Below, one piece after another: positions 1-9,015 of a stretch of 64,000 bases of DNA (its first letter is position 1; every line of letters begins with the position of its first letter). This DNA is from Nocardioides sp. Soil797. GTDB taxonomy: Bacteria > Actinomycetota > Actinomycetes > Propionibacteriales > Nocardioidaceae. Under the pieces are notes generated by a model. That model searched no databases and was not told where the DNA came from. It saw nothing but the letters and a program-made list of their open reading frames with translations. The stretch spans positions 304,766 through 368,765 of the forward strand of contig LMSR01000014.1 of NCBI GenBank assembly GCA_001429555.1. Direction: 5' to 3'. A program made the position numbers and the translations under genes.

Positions 1-291
1 GCCGAAGGGGCCGGGCCCGCCCTGTTCCTCGGCGCGCGGGGACGGAGGATCGACCAACGGGCGGTGCGCACCCTGGTTCACAAGCGCATCCGCGACGTGC
101 CCGGGGCCCCTGACATCGGCCCGCACGGGCTCCGGCACACCGCTGCCACTCACCTTCTCGAGGGCGGGGCCGACCTTCGCACGGTGCAGGAACTACTCGG
201 CCATTCGTCGATGGCCACCACCCAGATCTACACCCACGTCAGCAGCGAACGACTGCGCGCCGCCTACCAGCAGGCGCACCCACGCGCCTGA
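1..291 (+). CDS. Tyrosine recombinase (XerC/XerD type), C-terminal part
   Basis: The reading frame is open from the first base, so the gene begins left of the window. The visible 96 residues are the end of the catalytic domain of a tyrosine site-specific recombinase. They contain the HGLRH box (His and second catalytic Arg), the LGHSS box (His) and the nucleophile Tyr in TQIYTHV. Members located just before rpsB in Actinobacteria are usually XerC, which resolves chromosome dimers at dif. The match to a chromosomal Xer protein is strong, but an integrase of another kind cannot be excluded from the C-terminus alone. Confidence 0.85.
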   Translation, partial: AEGAGPALFLGARGRRIDQRAVRTLVHKRIRDVPGAPDIGPHGLRHTAATHLLEGGADLRTVQELLGHSSMATTQIYTHVSSERLRAAYQQAHPRA

Positions 292-303
292 ACGCCCAAG
301 GGC

Positions 304-618
304 TTGCCCCAGCGCGACCCAGGGTTGGGAGTTGCTGCCGGACGTCACGTCGGCAAGGGCGCCAGGATCCGCGGCGACGACCTCAACCCCAAGTGCAAGG
401 ACCTGGAGCAGCGCAACACGAAGATCTTCTTCATCGGCGACCAGGCGAATCGGGAGTTCCTCCGGTCGATCATCGATGAGATCGGGCCGGACGACGTGCT
501 GATCGAGGACCGCGGCCACCGCGCCCCGCAGCAGATCGCCACCTTCGAGGAGTTTCGCCCGACGATCAGTGGGGACGGCCCGCTGGCCCGCGCGAAGGGG
601 CTGCTCAACCGCGGTTGA
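304..618 (+). pseudogene. Remnant of a class I SAM-dependent methyltransferase (TylF/CmcI-like)
   Basis: This 104-codon frame has no good start or ribosome site. Its middle part (about residues 16-85) reads like the central segment of macrocin O-methyltransferase/cephalosporin hydroxylase-like proteins: GDDLNPKCKDLE (end of strand 2), then IFFIGDQANREFLRSI, then DVLIEDRGHRAPQQIATFEE. In intact members the last block is usually a DDGGH-type motif followed by QQ.TFE. The SAM-binding N-terminus and the whole C-terminus are missing, and the two glycines of DDGGH are not intact. I infer a decayed fragment; a short expressed peptide is possible but unlikely. Confidence 0.55.
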
Positions 619-650
619 CTCAGCCGCGGTTGACTCAACCGCGGCTCACC
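606..650. repeat. Three tandem 15-bp palindromic units
   Basis: Three imperfect copies (606-620, 621-635, 636-650) of a unit built on the palindrome CAACCGCGGTTG followed by ACT. The first copy is a perfect 12-bp palindrome; the next two carry one and two changes. The array spans the stop codon of the leftward M23 peptidase (635-637) and the end of the methyltransferase remnant, so it lies at the meeting point of convergent reading frames. It may act as a weak bidirectional terminator, but no T-tract is present. Confidence 0.6.
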
Positions 651-1246
651 GTTCCTCGGATCGCCGAGCGCCAGGCACTGGGGGCAGGCAGGGCGTGCTC
701 GGTGTGCGCGCCCTGTGCCACGGCCAGTCCCTCGAAGGGCAGGAGACGCACGCGCTGCGCACCCACGAGGGAGAGCGGATCGAGATAGACGTCGTCGACG
801 TTGCGGATCAGTCCCCAGTGGAGGCAGGCAGTGGGAAGGCAGTGGGACTGGCGCAGCTCGAGGCGGCCGATCGGCTGCCCCGCATCGACCATTTCTCCCA
901 CCGCGACCGAGGCGACCACAGGTTCGTACGTCGTACGCGTGGCGCCGTGGTCGACCACCACGACGGAGCGGCCGGCCAGCACCGAAGCGAAGGTCACGGT
1001 GCCCGGGAGTGCGGAGCGCACCACCTGCCCGGGGGAGCCCGCCAGGTCGACGCCACGGTGCCCGGCACCCCACCGTGTGTCCGGAGGGTCGAATCCGGCC
1101 ACGACGGTGGGGTTGGGAACGAGTGGCCAGACACCGTCGGGGGCGGGCCGGTCACTCGCGACAGCGGCACCGGCACAGCTCCCGCTGACCAGGAGCCACA
1201 GGCCCAGGACCAGCAGGATCGAGAGGGAGTTGCGTCGGTTCCGCAT
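635..1246 (-). CDS. Secreted M23 family metallopeptidase
   Basis: The start chosen is ATG 1246, because it begins directly with a signal peptide (MRNRRNSLSILLVLGLWLL...). The upstream frame has no homology. The 203-residue product has a LytM/M23 domain with the HRGVD motif (zinc His and Asp) and a CLHWGL motif in place of the common HxH box; the second His, the metal ligand, is kept. Such proteins usually cut peptide crosslinks of peptidoglycan or regulate amidases outside the membrane. No clear Shine-Dalgarno sequence precedes the ATG. The gene is divergent from rpsB and its stop lies inside the palindromic repeat array. Confidence 0.8.
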   Translation of the reverse strand: MRNRRNSLSILLVLGLWLLVSGSCAGAAVASDRPAPDGVWPLVPNPTVVAGFDPPDTRWGAGHRGVDLAGSPGQVVRSALPGTVTFASVLAGRSVVVVDHGATRTTYEPVVASVAVGEMVDAGQPIGRLELRQSHCLPTACLHWGLIRNVDDVYLDPLSLVGAQRVRLLPFEGLAVAQGAHTEHALPAPSAWRSAIRGTVSRG

Positions 1247-1354
1247 GAGGGGAGGATGTCGCGGAAGCAGGCCGTCGGAAGAGGGGCAATTGGCAGGCTG
1301 TGGACAAAGGGTCCCGTGGCTGCCGCTGTGCGCGGAAAACGGCTCCCGTGCCGA

Positions 1355-1384
1355 TTGGTCGCGGGCGCCCAGATCAACTAGTCT
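1355..1384 (+). promoter_or_regulatory. Predicted rpsB promoter
   Basis: TTGGTC (1355-1360) and TAGTCT (1379-1384) are separated by 18 bp, a good fit to an actinobacterial housekeeping promoter. It would give rpsB a leader of about 270 nt. The gap 1247-1662 otherwise holds only this leader and the divergent upstream region of the M23 gene; I see no ORF with family features there. A second TTGACT (1408-1413) has no convincing -10 partner. Confidence 0.5.
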
Positions 1385-1662
1385 GGTCACCGCAATCCGT
1401 CCGCGGATTGACTTCGCACGCTCGCAGACCACGACGTACTCCACACGGAGCGCGATCGCCCGTGGGTGGCACTCCTCAGTTCCGGCGTCTCAACACAAGT
1501 CGGATCGGATGGCCACGCGGCGTCAGGGCGACCGACACCCGTCGGGAGCAACGAACTGAAAACAATGCTGGTCGACCAACCGGCTTGCCTCTCCGATGCG
1601 GATCGGAGTCGAAGGCGAGCACGCAAGCGGTGGCGCGACCACACCAACAGGAAAGAAGAATC

Positions 1663-2811
1663 ATGGCAGTCGTGACCATGCGCCAGCTCCTCGAGAGCGG
1701 CGTCCACTTCGGACACCAGACCCGTCGCTGGAACCCGAAGATGAAGCGCTTCATCATGACCGAGCGCAACGGCATCTACATCATCGACCTGCAGCAGTCG
1801 CTGGCCTACATCGACCGCAGCTACGCCTTCATCAAGGAGACCGTGGCCAAGGGCGGCGTCATCATGTTCGTCGGCACCAAGAAGCAGGCCCAGGAAGCCA
1901 TCGCCGAGCAGGCCACGCGCGTCGGCATGCCCTATGTCAACCAGCGTTGGCTCGGCGGCATGCTCACCAACTTCCAGACGGTGCACCAGCGGATCAACCG
2001 CCTCAAGGAGCTCGACGAGATCGACTTCGATGACGTCGCGGGTTCCAACCGCACCAAGAAGGAACTGCTTCACATGAAGCGCGAGCGCACCAAGCTCGAC
2101 AAGACCCTGGGCGGCATTCGCGAGATGACTCGTACGCCGTCCGCCGTGTGGATCGTCGACACCAACAAGGAGCACCTCGCCGTCGAAGAGGCGCGCAAGC
2201 TCCGGATCCCGATCATCGGCATCCTCGACTCCAACTGCGACCCCGACCTCGTCGACTTCCCGATCCCGGGCAACGACGACGCCATCCGCGCCGTCGGCCT
2301 GCTGACCCGCGTGGTCGCCGACGCCGTCGCCGAGGGCCTCATCGCCCGCTCCGGCGCGAAGGGTGACGGCGGCACCTCCGGTGGTACGGCGGAGCCACTG
2401 GCCGAGTGGGAGCGCGAGCTCCTGGCCGGTGACGCCGACAAGGCTGCCGTCGAGGCCACTGGTGGCGACGCCGCCACGACCGAGACCCCCGCCGCTGAGG
2501 GCACCGGTGCCGCTGTCGAGGCTCCCGAGGCCGCTGCTGCCGCTGAGGCCGCCACCGAGGCACCCGCCGAGGTCAAGCCACTCGCCGACGTTCCCGCCGG
2601 CGAGTTCGGTGCCGACTCGGCCCCCGCCGCCGAAGACGGCTCGGGCCCCGAGGGCTTCGAGATCAAGGGCAACAAGGACTCGATGAAGTTCCACGCCCCG
2701 AGCAGCCCCTGGTACGGCCGCACCAAGGCCGAGGTCTGGTTCAAGACCGCCGAGGCAGCCGAGGCCGCTGGCTTCGTCAACGCCGAGGCCAAGGCCGAGG
2801 ACAAGGCCTGA
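1663..2811 (+). CDS. rpsB: 30S ribosomal protein S2 with a long C-terminal extension
   Basis: Start ATG 1663 follows GAAAGAAGAA and gives the conserved N-terminus [19 protein letters not shown]. Residues 1 to about 240 are a complete S2 (for example [11 protein letters not shown] and the [11 protein letters not shown] block). The protein is 382 residues; most S2 proteins end near 230-290. After S2 comes a Glu/Ala/Thr-rich linker (about 245-330). The last 50 residues form a compact domain ([16 protein letters not shown], then AEVWFKT, then AAGF) that resembles the small sunset-type module of some actinobacterial proteins. S2 binds the 30S subunit through S1/bS21-like partners; the tail's role is unknown. 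It is first gene of rpsB-tsf. Confidence 0.95.
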   Translation: MAVVTMRQLLESGVHFGHQTRRWNPKMKRFIMTERNGIYIIDLQQSLAYIDRSYAFIKETVAKGGVIMFVGTKKQAQEAIAEQATRVGMPYVNQRWLGGMLTNFQTVHQRINRLKELDEIDFDDVAGSNRTKKELLHMKRERTKLDKTLGGIREMTRTPSAVWIVDTNKEHLAVEEARKLRIPIIGILDSNCDPDLVDFPIPGNDDAIRAVGLLTRVVADAVAEGLIARSGAKGDGGTSGGTAEPLAEWERELLAGDADKAAVEATGGDAATTETPAAEGTGAAVEAPEAAAAAEAATEAPAEVKPLADVPAGEFGADSAPAAEDGSGPEGFEIKGNKDSMKFHAPSSPWYGRTKAEVWFKTAEAAEAAGFVNAEAKAEDKA

Positions 2812-2862
2812 CGCAAGCGGCCGGGCCGCTGGACTCTGTCGATGGCCGAGGCCAAGGCCTGA
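2812..2862 (+). repeat. In-frame duplicate of the rpsB stop region
   Basis: Directly after the rpsB TGA the same frame stays open for 16 codons and ends in MAEAKA-stop, repeating the EAKA...KA-stop end of S2. The block gccgaggccaaggcctga occurs at 2845-2862 and nearly so just before the real stop. It looks like a small tandem duplication of the gene end. Confidence 0.45.
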
Positions 2863-2908
2863 CCCACGACCCGGGCCAACAGGCCTGAGCCGTAGGCAAA
2901 CGCTTCAC

Positions 2909-2941
2909 CGGCGGCCGCGCCCCAAACGGGCGCGGCCGCCG
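2909..2941 (+). terminator. Hairpin between rpsB and tsf
   Basis: A perfect 14-bp GC-only stem (2909-2922 with 2928-2941) closes a 5-nt loop CAAAC and is followed by TTCAAATTC. It sits 40 bp before the tsf start, so it is likely a partial terminator or RNA-processing hairpin that sets the S2 to EF-Ts ratio. Confidence 0.7.
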
Positions 2942-2980
2942 TTCAAATTCATCACATCTGAACTTCGAGGAAGAAGGATC

Positions 2981-3793
2981 ATGGCTAACTTCTCCGCAGC
3001 CGACGTCAAGAAGCTCCGTGAGCTCACCGCGGCCGGCATGATGGACTGCAAGAAGGCGCTCGACGAGGCCGACGGCGACTTCGACAAGGCCGTCGAGCTG
3101 CTCCGCGTCAAGGGTGCCGCCAAGGCTGCCGCCCGCGGCGCCGAGCGCGAGACCTCGGCCGGTCTGGTCGTCAACTCCGGTGGCGCCCTGGTCGAGATCA
3201 AGAGCGAGACCGACTTCGTCGCCAAGAACGACGACTTCATCGCCACCGCGCAGCGCATCGCCGAGGCTGCCGAGTCCGCCAAGGCCACCGACACCGAGAG
3301 CCTCAAGGCTGTCGAGCTCGACGGCAAGACCGTCGGCGCCGTCGTCGAGGACCTCGCCATCACCATCGGCGAGAAGATCGAGCTGGGCGAGGTCGCCTAC
3401 TTCGAGGGTCCGGTCGCGGTCTACCTGCACAAGCGTGCCGCCGACCTGCCGCCCGCCGTGGGTGTCATGGTCGAGTACGACGGTGACGAGGCCGCCGCCA
3501 AGGCCGCCGCCATGCAGGTTGCCGCGCTGAAGGCCCAGTACCTCACTCGCGACGAGGTCCCTGCGGACGTCGTCGCCGCCGAGCGTGACGTGCTCGAGAA
3601 GAAGACGCTCGAGGAAGGCAAGCCCGAGGCTGCCGTCGCCAAGATCGTCGAAGGCCGCCTCGGTGGATTCTTCAAGGAGATCGTCCTGCTCGAGCAGGAG
3701 TCGGTCACCGAGAGCAAGAAGACGGTCAAGGCCGTCCTCGACGCCTCCAACACCACCGTGAAGCGGTTCGCTCGCTTCGAGGTCGGCGCCTGA
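2981..3793 (+). CDS. tsf: Translation elongation factor Ts
   Basis: A 270-residue EF-Ts, the nucleotide exchange factor for EF-Tu. It has the N-terminal UBA-like domain (residues 1-50, with [16 protein letters not shown]) and the TDFVAKN signature at 77-83 that contacts EF-Tu. ATG 2981 follows GAGGAAGAAGG. Length and order match actinobacterial EF-Ts. It is co-transcribed with rpsB subject to the hairpin between them, and is followed by a strong terminator. Confidence 0.97.
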   Translation: MANFSAADVKKLRELTAAGMMDCKKALDEADGDFDKAVELLRVKGAAKAAARGAERETSAGLVVNSGGALVEIKSETDFVAKNDDFIATAQRIAEAAESAKATDTESLKAVELDGKTVGAVVEDLAITIGEKIELGEVAYFEGPVAVYLHKRAADLPPAVGVMVEYDGDEAAAKAAAMQVAALKAQYLTRDEVPADVVAAERDVLEKKTLEEGKPEAAVAKIVEGRLGGFFKEIVLLEQESVTESKKTVKAVLDASNTTVKRFARFEVGA

Positions 3794-3925
3794 CGCACCC
3801 GGGCACGCACGCAGCGGCGTTGTCGTCGGTCGACGGGGAACCCCACCCCGCCCTCCCTCCTCCGCCTTGCCGCGCACCCACCCGTGCACGTCAGGAGACC
3901 TGACGCACCCGGGCACGGAGTTCCA

Positions 3926-3965
3926 CAAAGGGGCCGTACGACGATTGCGTCGTACGGCCCCTTTG
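3926..3965 (+). terminator. Strong terminator after tsf
   Basis: An 18-bp perfect stem (3926-3943 with 3948-3965) closes an ATTG loop; its outer ends are CAAAGG and CCTTTG. It separates rpsB-tsf from the pyrH promoter. The segment tgacgcacccgggcacg at the tsf stop (3792-3808) is repeated exactly at 3901-3917 just before this hairpin. Confidence 0.85.
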
Positions 3966-3982
3966 TCAGTTAGGGCGTCAAG

Positions 3983-4013
3983 TTCGACCGGGGGCCGAAC
4001 CCTCCAGTAGGTT
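3983..4013 (+). promoter_or_regulatory. Predicted pyrH promoter
   Basis: TTCGAC (3983-3988) and TAGGTT (4008-4013) with 19-bp spacing lie downstream of the tsf terminator. Transcription would start near 4020, giving a leader of about 30 nt that contains the GAAGGGA ribosome site. Confidence 0.45.
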
Positions 4014-4051
4014 GCATACCGACGATCGACCTCCATGAAGGGAATTGGCCC

Positions 4052-4768
4052 GTGCCTTACAAGCGTGTCCTACTCAAGCTCTCAGGGGAGGTCTTCGGTG
4101 GAGGTCAGGTCGGGCTCGACCTCGACGTGATCGGTGGGATCGCCAAGGAGATTGCCGACGTGGCCCGCGAAGGCACCCAGGTCGCGATCGTGGTCGGCGG
4201 TGGAAACTTCTTCCGCGGCGCCGAGTTGCAACAGCGCGGCATGGAGCGTGCCCGCGCGGACTACATGGGCATGCTCGGCACCGTGATGAACTGCCTCGCG
4301 TTGCAGGACATGATCGAGCAGGCCGGGGTCGAGACCCGGGTCCAGACCGCGATCACGATGGGCCAGGTCGCCGAGCCCTACATCCCGCGCAAGGCGATCC
4401 GCCACATGGAGAAGGGCCGCGTCGTGATCTTCGGCGCCGGCGCGGGCATGCCGTTCTTCTCCACCGACACCGTCGCCGCGCAGCGAGCGCTAGAGGTGCG
4501 CTGCGAGATGATCCTGATGGGCAAGCAGGGGGTCGACGGCGTCTACGACTCAGACCCGAAGACCAACCCCGACGCTGTCCAGTTCCGCACCTTGACCTAC
4601 GACGAGTACCTCTCGCGCGACCTGAAGGTTGCCGACGCGACGGCGATCAGCCTCGCTCGTGACAACAACATGGGCATGGTCTTCTTCAACCTCTCCACCC
4701 CGGGCAACATCGCCCGCGCGGTGCAGGGTGAGAAGATTGGCACGCTCGTGAGTGCGACGAGCGCCTGA
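4052..4768 (+). CDS. pyrH: UMP kinase
   Basis: A 238-residue bacterial UMP kinase (amino-acid kinase fold) that makes UDP from UMP and ATP. Visible motifs are KLSGE near the N-terminus (phosphate binding), GGGNFFRG (49-56) and [11 protein letters not shown] (nucleotide loop). GTG 4052 lies after GAAGGGA. The pyrH-frr-cdsA order is conserved. Members of the family are hexamers regulated by GTP and UTP; that is family knowledge. Confidence 0.97.
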   Translation: MPYKRVLLKLSGEVFGGGQVGLDLDVIGGIAKEIADVAREGTQVAIVVGGGNFFRGAELQQRGMERARADYMGMLGTVMNCLALQDMIEQAGVETRVQTAITMGQVAEPYIPRKAIRHMEKGRVVIFGAGAGMPFFSTDTVAAQRALEVRCEMILMGKQGVDGVYDSDPKTNPDAVQFRTLTYDEYLSRDLKVADATAISLARDNNMGMVFFNLSTPGNIARAVQGEKIGTLVSATSA

Positions 4769-4827
4769 ACTTCCGGCCAAGCCGTACGCCGACCAGCAGC
4801 GACACCCGTAGCCACCAAGGAGAAACC

Positions 4828-5385
4828 GTGATCAACCAGGTCCTGTCAGACGCCGACCAGAAGATGGCGAAGTCGGTGGAGGCGACGCGCGAAGAGCTCG
4901 CGGCGATCCGTGCGGGGCGAGCAAACCCCAGCATGTTCAGCAAGCTCACCGCGGAGTACTACGGCACTCCCACCCCCTTGCAGCAACTGGCGTCCTTCAC
5001 CTCCCAGGACGCGCGCACGATCCTGATCGCGCCCTTCGACATGAGCGTCATCGGCGCGATCGAGCGAGCCATCCGTGACTCCGACCTCGGGGTCAACCCG
5101 GCCAACGACGGCAAGGTCCTGCGCTGCGTCTTCCCCGAGCTGACCGAGGAACGTCGCAAGGAGTACATCAAGATCGCCAAGGGCAAGGGCGAGGACGGTC
5201 GGGTCTCGGTCCGCAACGTGCGGCGTACGGCCAAGCAGTCCCTCGAGAAGCTCGAGAAGGACGGAGAGGTCGGCAAGGACGACGTCACCGGAGCCGAGAA
5301 GAAGCTCGACGCCACCACCAAGAAGCACACCGACGCGATCGACGAGATGCTGAAGAACAAGGAAGCCGAGCTGCTCGAGGTCTGA
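4828..5385 (+). CDS. frr: Ribosome recycling factor
   Basis: A 185-residue RRF that, with EF-G, splits post-termination ribosomes. The typical start INQVLSDADQKMAKSVE, the RAGRANPSMF segment and the long helical C-terminus are all present. GTG 4828 is preceded by AAGGAGA (4817-4823). It lies 59 bp after pyrH and 11 bp before cdsA, consistent with one operon. Confidence 0.97.
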   Translation: MINQVLSDADQKMAKSVEATREELAAIRAGRANPSMFSKLTAEYYGTPTPLQQLASFTSQDARTILIAPFDMSVIGAIERAIRDSDLGVNPANDGKVLRCVFPELTEERRKEYIKIAKGKGEDGRVSVRNVRRTAKQSLEKLEKDGEVGKDDVTGAEKKLDATTKKHTDAIDEMLKNKEAELLEV

Positions 5386-5396
5386 GCAACCCCACC

Positions 5397-6269
5397 ATGA
5401 CTCCTGCCCCCACTGCCGACGCGCCCAAGAAGGACTACGGTCGCGCCGGACGAAATCTCCCTGCCTCCATCGCCTCCGCGGTCGTGCTCCTGGGCGCCGT
5501 CGCGCTCTCGTTGGCGTTCTGGAAGCCGGCGTTCATGGTGATCGTGGCGATCGCAGTGGTCGTTGCCATCTGGGAGCTGCGCCAAGGCCTGCTCGCCCGC
5601 GACATCGACCTGCCGGAGCAGCCGCTGATGGTCGGGGGCGTGGTCATGGTGGTCGTGGCCTACCTGTGGGGAGCGCCAGCCCTGGTCACCGCCACTGCGG
5701 TGTCGGCGCTGATCACCATGTTGTGGCTGCTGCGCCGCGGTGTCGAGGGCTACGTCAAGAACGCCACCGCATCGGTGTTCACCCTGATCTACCTGCCGTT
5801 CCTGGTCTCCTTCGTGGGACTGATGCTCGCCGAGGGCGGGGCGACCGAGTTCGATCGCTGGGACGAGGGCGTCAAGGGGGTGATCGCCTTCATCGGCGTC
5901 ACCATCGCCTCAGACATCGGCGGGTACGTCGCCGGCGTGCTGTTCGGCAAGCACCCGATGGCGCCGGTCATCTCCCCGAAGAAGTCGTGGGAGGGCTTCG
6001 CCGGCTCTCTCGTCGCCTGCGTCGCCGCCGGAGTCGCACTCGTGGTCCACCTTCTCGAGGGCGACTGGTGGGTGGGTGTCATCCTCGGCGTGATCGCCGT
6101 GGTGATGGCGACCCTGGGTGACCTCTGCGAGTCCGTGATGAAGCGCGACCTCGGCATCAAGGACATGAGCCAGATCATTCCCGGCCACGGTGGCCTGATG
6201 GACCGACTCGACTCGCTGCTCGCCACCATCGCGCCGATCTGGCTGCTGCTGCACTACCTCGTCTTCTGA
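5397..6269 (+). CDS. cdsA: Phosphatidate cytidylyltransferase (CDP-diglyceride synthase)
   Basis: A 290-residue multi-spanning membrane enzyme that makes CDP-diacylglycerol from phosphatidate and CTP, the branch point of phospholipid synthesis. The family signature is complete near the C-terminus (about 246-273): SVMKRDLGIKD, then PGHGGLMDRLDS. The N-terminal 25 residues are polar, then about seven hydrophobic segments follow. ATG 5397 starts 11 bp after frr. Confidence 0.95.
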   Translation: MTPAPTADAPKKDYGRAGRNLPASIASAVVLLGAVALSLAFWKPAFMVIVAIAVVVAIWELRQGLLARDIDLPEQPLMVGGVVMVVVAYLWGAPALVTATAVSALITMLWLLRRGVEGYVKNATASVFTLIYLPFLVSFVGLMLAEGGATEFDRWDEGVKGVIAFIGVTIASDIGGYVAGVLFGKHPMAPVISPKKSWEGFAGSLVACVAAGVALVVHLLEGDWWVGVILGVIAVVMATLGDLCESVMKRDLGIKDMSQIIPGHGGLMDRLDSLLATIAPIWLLLHYLVF

Positions 6270-6310
6270 CAGTCCACGAGCCGTCGCGCGCCATCACCCC
6301 GTACTGACGA

Positions 6311-7006
6311 TCACCCCGTGAGGGTGACCATCAGACCAGTGGTGGTCAGCTCCTGCCACTCCGCCTCGCTCCACTCGTCGACCGGGGCGGCGTACTGCAC
6401 CGCCATCATGTTCGGGCCGAGCGAGCGGGCGAGGAACCGTGACTGGTAGGTGACTCCGGCCTCGGTCTCGTAGGTCACGTCCTGGACGATGAACTCGATC
6501 GTCCCTCGGTCCGAGTCGAGCTCAGCGGTGCTGTATGCCGGGGACCCGACGTCGACCACCTGCGGGTTCCGCGACATCTCTTCGACGTACTTCTCCAACC
6601 AGGCTTTCGAGTCGGTCTCGTCGTCGTTGCCGTCGGTGTCACCCTCTCGCAGTTGGTAGGAGGTGAACAGGACGTCGCCGTTCTTGCGCTGCAACTGGTT
6701 CAAGCCGTTCTTGTCCCGGGTGGCCCACTCCCAGCCGTCGACGAAGGCAGGAAAGGCCCACAGCGGGCGAGTCGTCCCCGGGGGTGCATTCTCGCTCAAC
6801 GGCAGGGACGCCTCACCGGTGTCAGGGGACGTGCCGTCCGTGGGAGCACCCGTGTCATCGGGCGGGACGGGCGACTGCGAAGCCGGCGTCGCGGGCTCCT
6901 TGCTCGACTTGCCCTCGTCGGACTCGTCGTCGTTGCAGGCGGCGACGGGCATCAGCAGGACCAAGGCGCCGACGGCGAGCAGTCGTCGTACGGTGAAGTG
7001 CGGCAA
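6311..7006 (-). CDS. Putative lipoprotein of unknown function
   Basis: TTG 7006 is preferred because a perfect AGGAGG lies 5 nt upstream (reverse complement of 7012-7017) and the product then begins with a signal peptide ending in the lipobox VAAC. The 231-residue product has a Ser/Pro/Asp/Thr-rich linker after the lipidated Cys and a C-terminal domain of about 150 residues with no motif I recognise. It would be anchored outside the membrane. It converges on cdsA and diverges from the META-domain lipoprotein. Confidence 0.65.
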   Translation of the reverse strand: MPHFTVRRLLAVGALVLLMPVAACNDDESDEGKSSKEPATPASQSPVPPDDTGAPTDGTSPDTGEASLPLSENAPPGTTRPLWAFPAFVDGWEWATRDKNGLNQLQRKNGDVLFTSYQLREGDTDGNDDETDSKAWLEKYVEEMSRNPQVVDVGSPAYSTAELDSDRGTIEFIVQDVTYETEAGVTYQSRFLARSLGPNMMAVQYAAPVDEWSEAEWQELTTTGLMVTLTG

Positions 7007-7109
7007 GGCGACCTCCTGGGTCGGGACGGAACCGGCAGCGTCGCCGAGACGTCTCATCCTTGCCCAGAACCGACATGGCGGAAACTGTCACGAAGGATGG
7101 TGCTCGAGG

Positions 7110-7583
7110 ATGCGCAGGATCACGGTGCTGCTGATCGCTCTCATGCTGGCCGCGGCCGGCTGCAGCACGGAGAGCCAGGACGAGCCGTCGGGCGAGGACG
7201 CAGCGGGCGCGCCCACGTCTCCGGCTCCGGACGCCCGCCGGACCCTCGACCTCACCGGCAACACGTGGCGGCTGGAACGGATCGTGGACGGCGACGACGC
7301 CACCCAGCTTCCGGGCCGTGCCTCGGCAACCCTGGTCTTCAACAAGAAGCGGGTGCAGACCCACTCGGGGTGCAACAGCGGTGGGGGATCGGTCAAGGTC
7401 TCCGACGAGACCTTGACCTTCGGGCCGTTGATGAGCACCCTGATGGGCTGCCCCGAGAAGTGGAAGCAACAGGTCGAGGCGGCGTACGGCGACGTGCTGC
7501 GCGGCGCGGCCGACTACGTCATCGACGGTGACCGCCTGACCATCAGCAAGGCTGACTCCAGTCTGGAATTCGTGGCTCGTTGA
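7110..7583 (+). CDS. META (HslJ-like) domain lipoprotein
   Basis: A 157-residue secreted lipoprotein with signal peptide MRRITVLLIALMLAAAGC (lipobox AAAGC). After a linker, residues about 48-155 form a META/HslJ-type domain: LTGNTWRLERI, the SGCNSGGGSV block and FGPLMSTLMGC. The family is linked to heat-shock or novobiocin resistance in HslJ, but the molecular role is not known. ATG 7110 is the only in-frame start directly ahead of the signal peptide. Confidence 0.75.
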   Translation: MRRITVLLIALMLAAAGCSTESQDEPSGEDAAGAPTSPAPDARRTLDLTGNTWRLERIVDGDDATQLPGRASATLVFNKKRVQTHSGCNSGGGSVKVSDETLTFGPLMSTLMGCPEKWKQQVEAAYGDVLRGAADYVIDGDRLTISKADSSLEFVAR

Positions 7584-7608
7584 CCGGGGATGGGACACTT
7601 GACCGGTC

Positions 7609-8733
7609 ATGACTGAACCGATCAAGACCCTTCCCCTCGTCTTCGACGAGCCGCGCGGGCGCAAGAAGCCGCCGCCACACCTCGCCGACTACGACGAGGC
7701 CGGTCGCAAGAAGCTGCTCACCGACGCCGGCCTGCCCGGCTTCCGCGCCAAGCAGCTCTCCACGCACTACTTCGCGCGACTGGTCGACGACCCGGCGGAG
7801 ATGACCGACCTGCCCGCCGCCCAACGCGACGAGCTGGTCTCCACGCTGTTGCCGAGCCTGATGACGCCCCTGCGCAAGATGGAGGCCGACAAGGGCACCA
7901 CCGTAAAGACGCTGTGGAAGCTCTTCGACGGCGCACTCGTCGAGTCCGTCCTGATGCGCTACCCGGGCCGCTCCACCGTCTGCGTCTCCTCCCAGGCCGG
8001 CTGCGGCATGGCCTGCCCGTTCTGTGCCACTGGCGCGGGCGGCCTCCAGCGCAACATGTCGACGGCGGAGATTGTCGAGCAGGTCGTCGCCGCGTCGCGT
8101 TCCCTGGCCCGCGGCGAGGTCGCCGGTGGCGAAGGCCGCGTCAACAACGTGGTCTTCATGGGCATGGGCGAGCCGATGGCCAACTACAAGGCGATGATCG
8201 GCGCCGTACGCCGTCTCACCGACCCTGCGCCTGCGGGTCTGGGGATGAGTGCGCGAGGCGTCACCGTCTCCACGGTCGGACTGGTACCGCGCATGCTGCA
8301 GCTGGCCGACGAGGGCATTCCAGTCACCCTGGCCCTGTCGCTGCACGCGCCCGACGATGAGCTGCGCAACGAGCTGGTCCCGATCAACACTCGCTTCTCG
8401 GTTGCCGAGACCGTCGATGCCGCCTGGAACTATGCGCGTACGACGAAGCGCCGGGTCTCCATCGAGTACGCCATGATGCGCGACATCAACGACCAGGCCT
8501 GGCGCGCCGACCTGCTCGGCGACGTGCTCAACTCGTACGGCGACTGGGCCTGGGTGCACGTCAACCTCATCCCGCTGAACGAAATCCCCGGCTCGCAGTT
8601 CACCCGGTCACGCGACGAGGACATGGACGAGTTCGTCCGTCGCCTCGAGGCGAAGGGCATCCCGACCACGGTGCGCGACACGCGCGGCAACGAGATCGAC
8701 GCCGCCTGCGGGCAGCTCGCTGCCACCGAATAG
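7609..8733 (+). CDS. rlmN: Dual-specificity rRNA/tRNA adenine C2 methyltransferase RlmN
   Basis: A 374-residue radical SAM enzyme that methylates C2 of A2503 in 23S rRNA and A37 of some tRNAs. The 4Fe-4S cysteines are C132, C136 and C139 (CGMACPFC). The second methyl-carrying Cys is in DAACGQLA near the C-terminus. GEPMANY and the SLHAPDD motif are also present. No strong ribosome site precedes ATG 7609. Cys residues distinguish RlmN from Cfr only by subtle features, but chromosomal position fits RlmN. Confidence 0.93.
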   Translation: MTEPIKTLPLVFDEPRGRKKPPPHLADYDEAGRKKLLTDAGLPGFRAKQLSTHYFARLVDDPAEMTDLPAAQRDELVSTLLPSLMTPLRKMEADKGTTVKTLWKLFDGALVESVLMRYPGRSTVCVSSQAGCGMACPFCATGAGGLQRNMSTAEIVEQVVAASRSLARGEVAGGEGRVNNVVFMGMGEPMANYKAMIGAVRRLTDPAPAGLGMSARGVTVSTVGLVPRMLQLADEGIPVTLALSLHAPDDELRNELVPINTRFSVAETVDAAWNYARTTKRRVSIEYAMMRDINDQAWRADLLGDVLNSYGDWAWVHVNLIPLNEIPGSQFTRSRDEDMDEFVRRLEAKGIPTTVRDTRGNEIDAACGQLAATE

Positions 8734-8763
8734 TCCCCGCCGGGCCCACTGGGCCGGATCCGT

Positions 8764-8852
8764 GGTCCGGTCGACATCCAGTTGTCGCTTCATGGCGCTG
8801 GGCTGAGCGTGAAGTGAGCGTTCGGGCGGTGCAACTGCATGTCGAGCGGACC
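8764..8852. repeat. 89-bp inverted-repeat element, copy 1
   Basis: The two 21-bp ends (8764-8784 and 8832-8852) are inverted copies matching at 19 of 21 positions, with cores TCGACATCCAGTTG and CAACTGCATGTCGA. An inner shorter pair (CGCTTCA with TGAAGTG) extends the fold. A second element with the same ends and exactly the same length lies at 57536-57624. It occupies the gap between rlmN and the glycosyltransferase gene. Confidence 0.7.
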
Positions 8853-9015
8853 GGTGTGTGGTCGGGCGGGCTCGTTCCACGCCCTGGTCGAGCACCGGAA
8901 TGTGCGGGCCCCGACGTTGGCGAGGGGTTCACGTGTCGTCCACCCGGAAATCCGGGTCTGTTGCGTCCCGGTCCCTACCTTCCGAATCAGAAGCACCCGA
9001 TTCGAAGGGGACACG

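Noticed and set aside
1300-1662. N-terminal extension of S2
   Set aside because: The upstream frame is the 5' leader; the ribosome site and conserved start lie at 1663.
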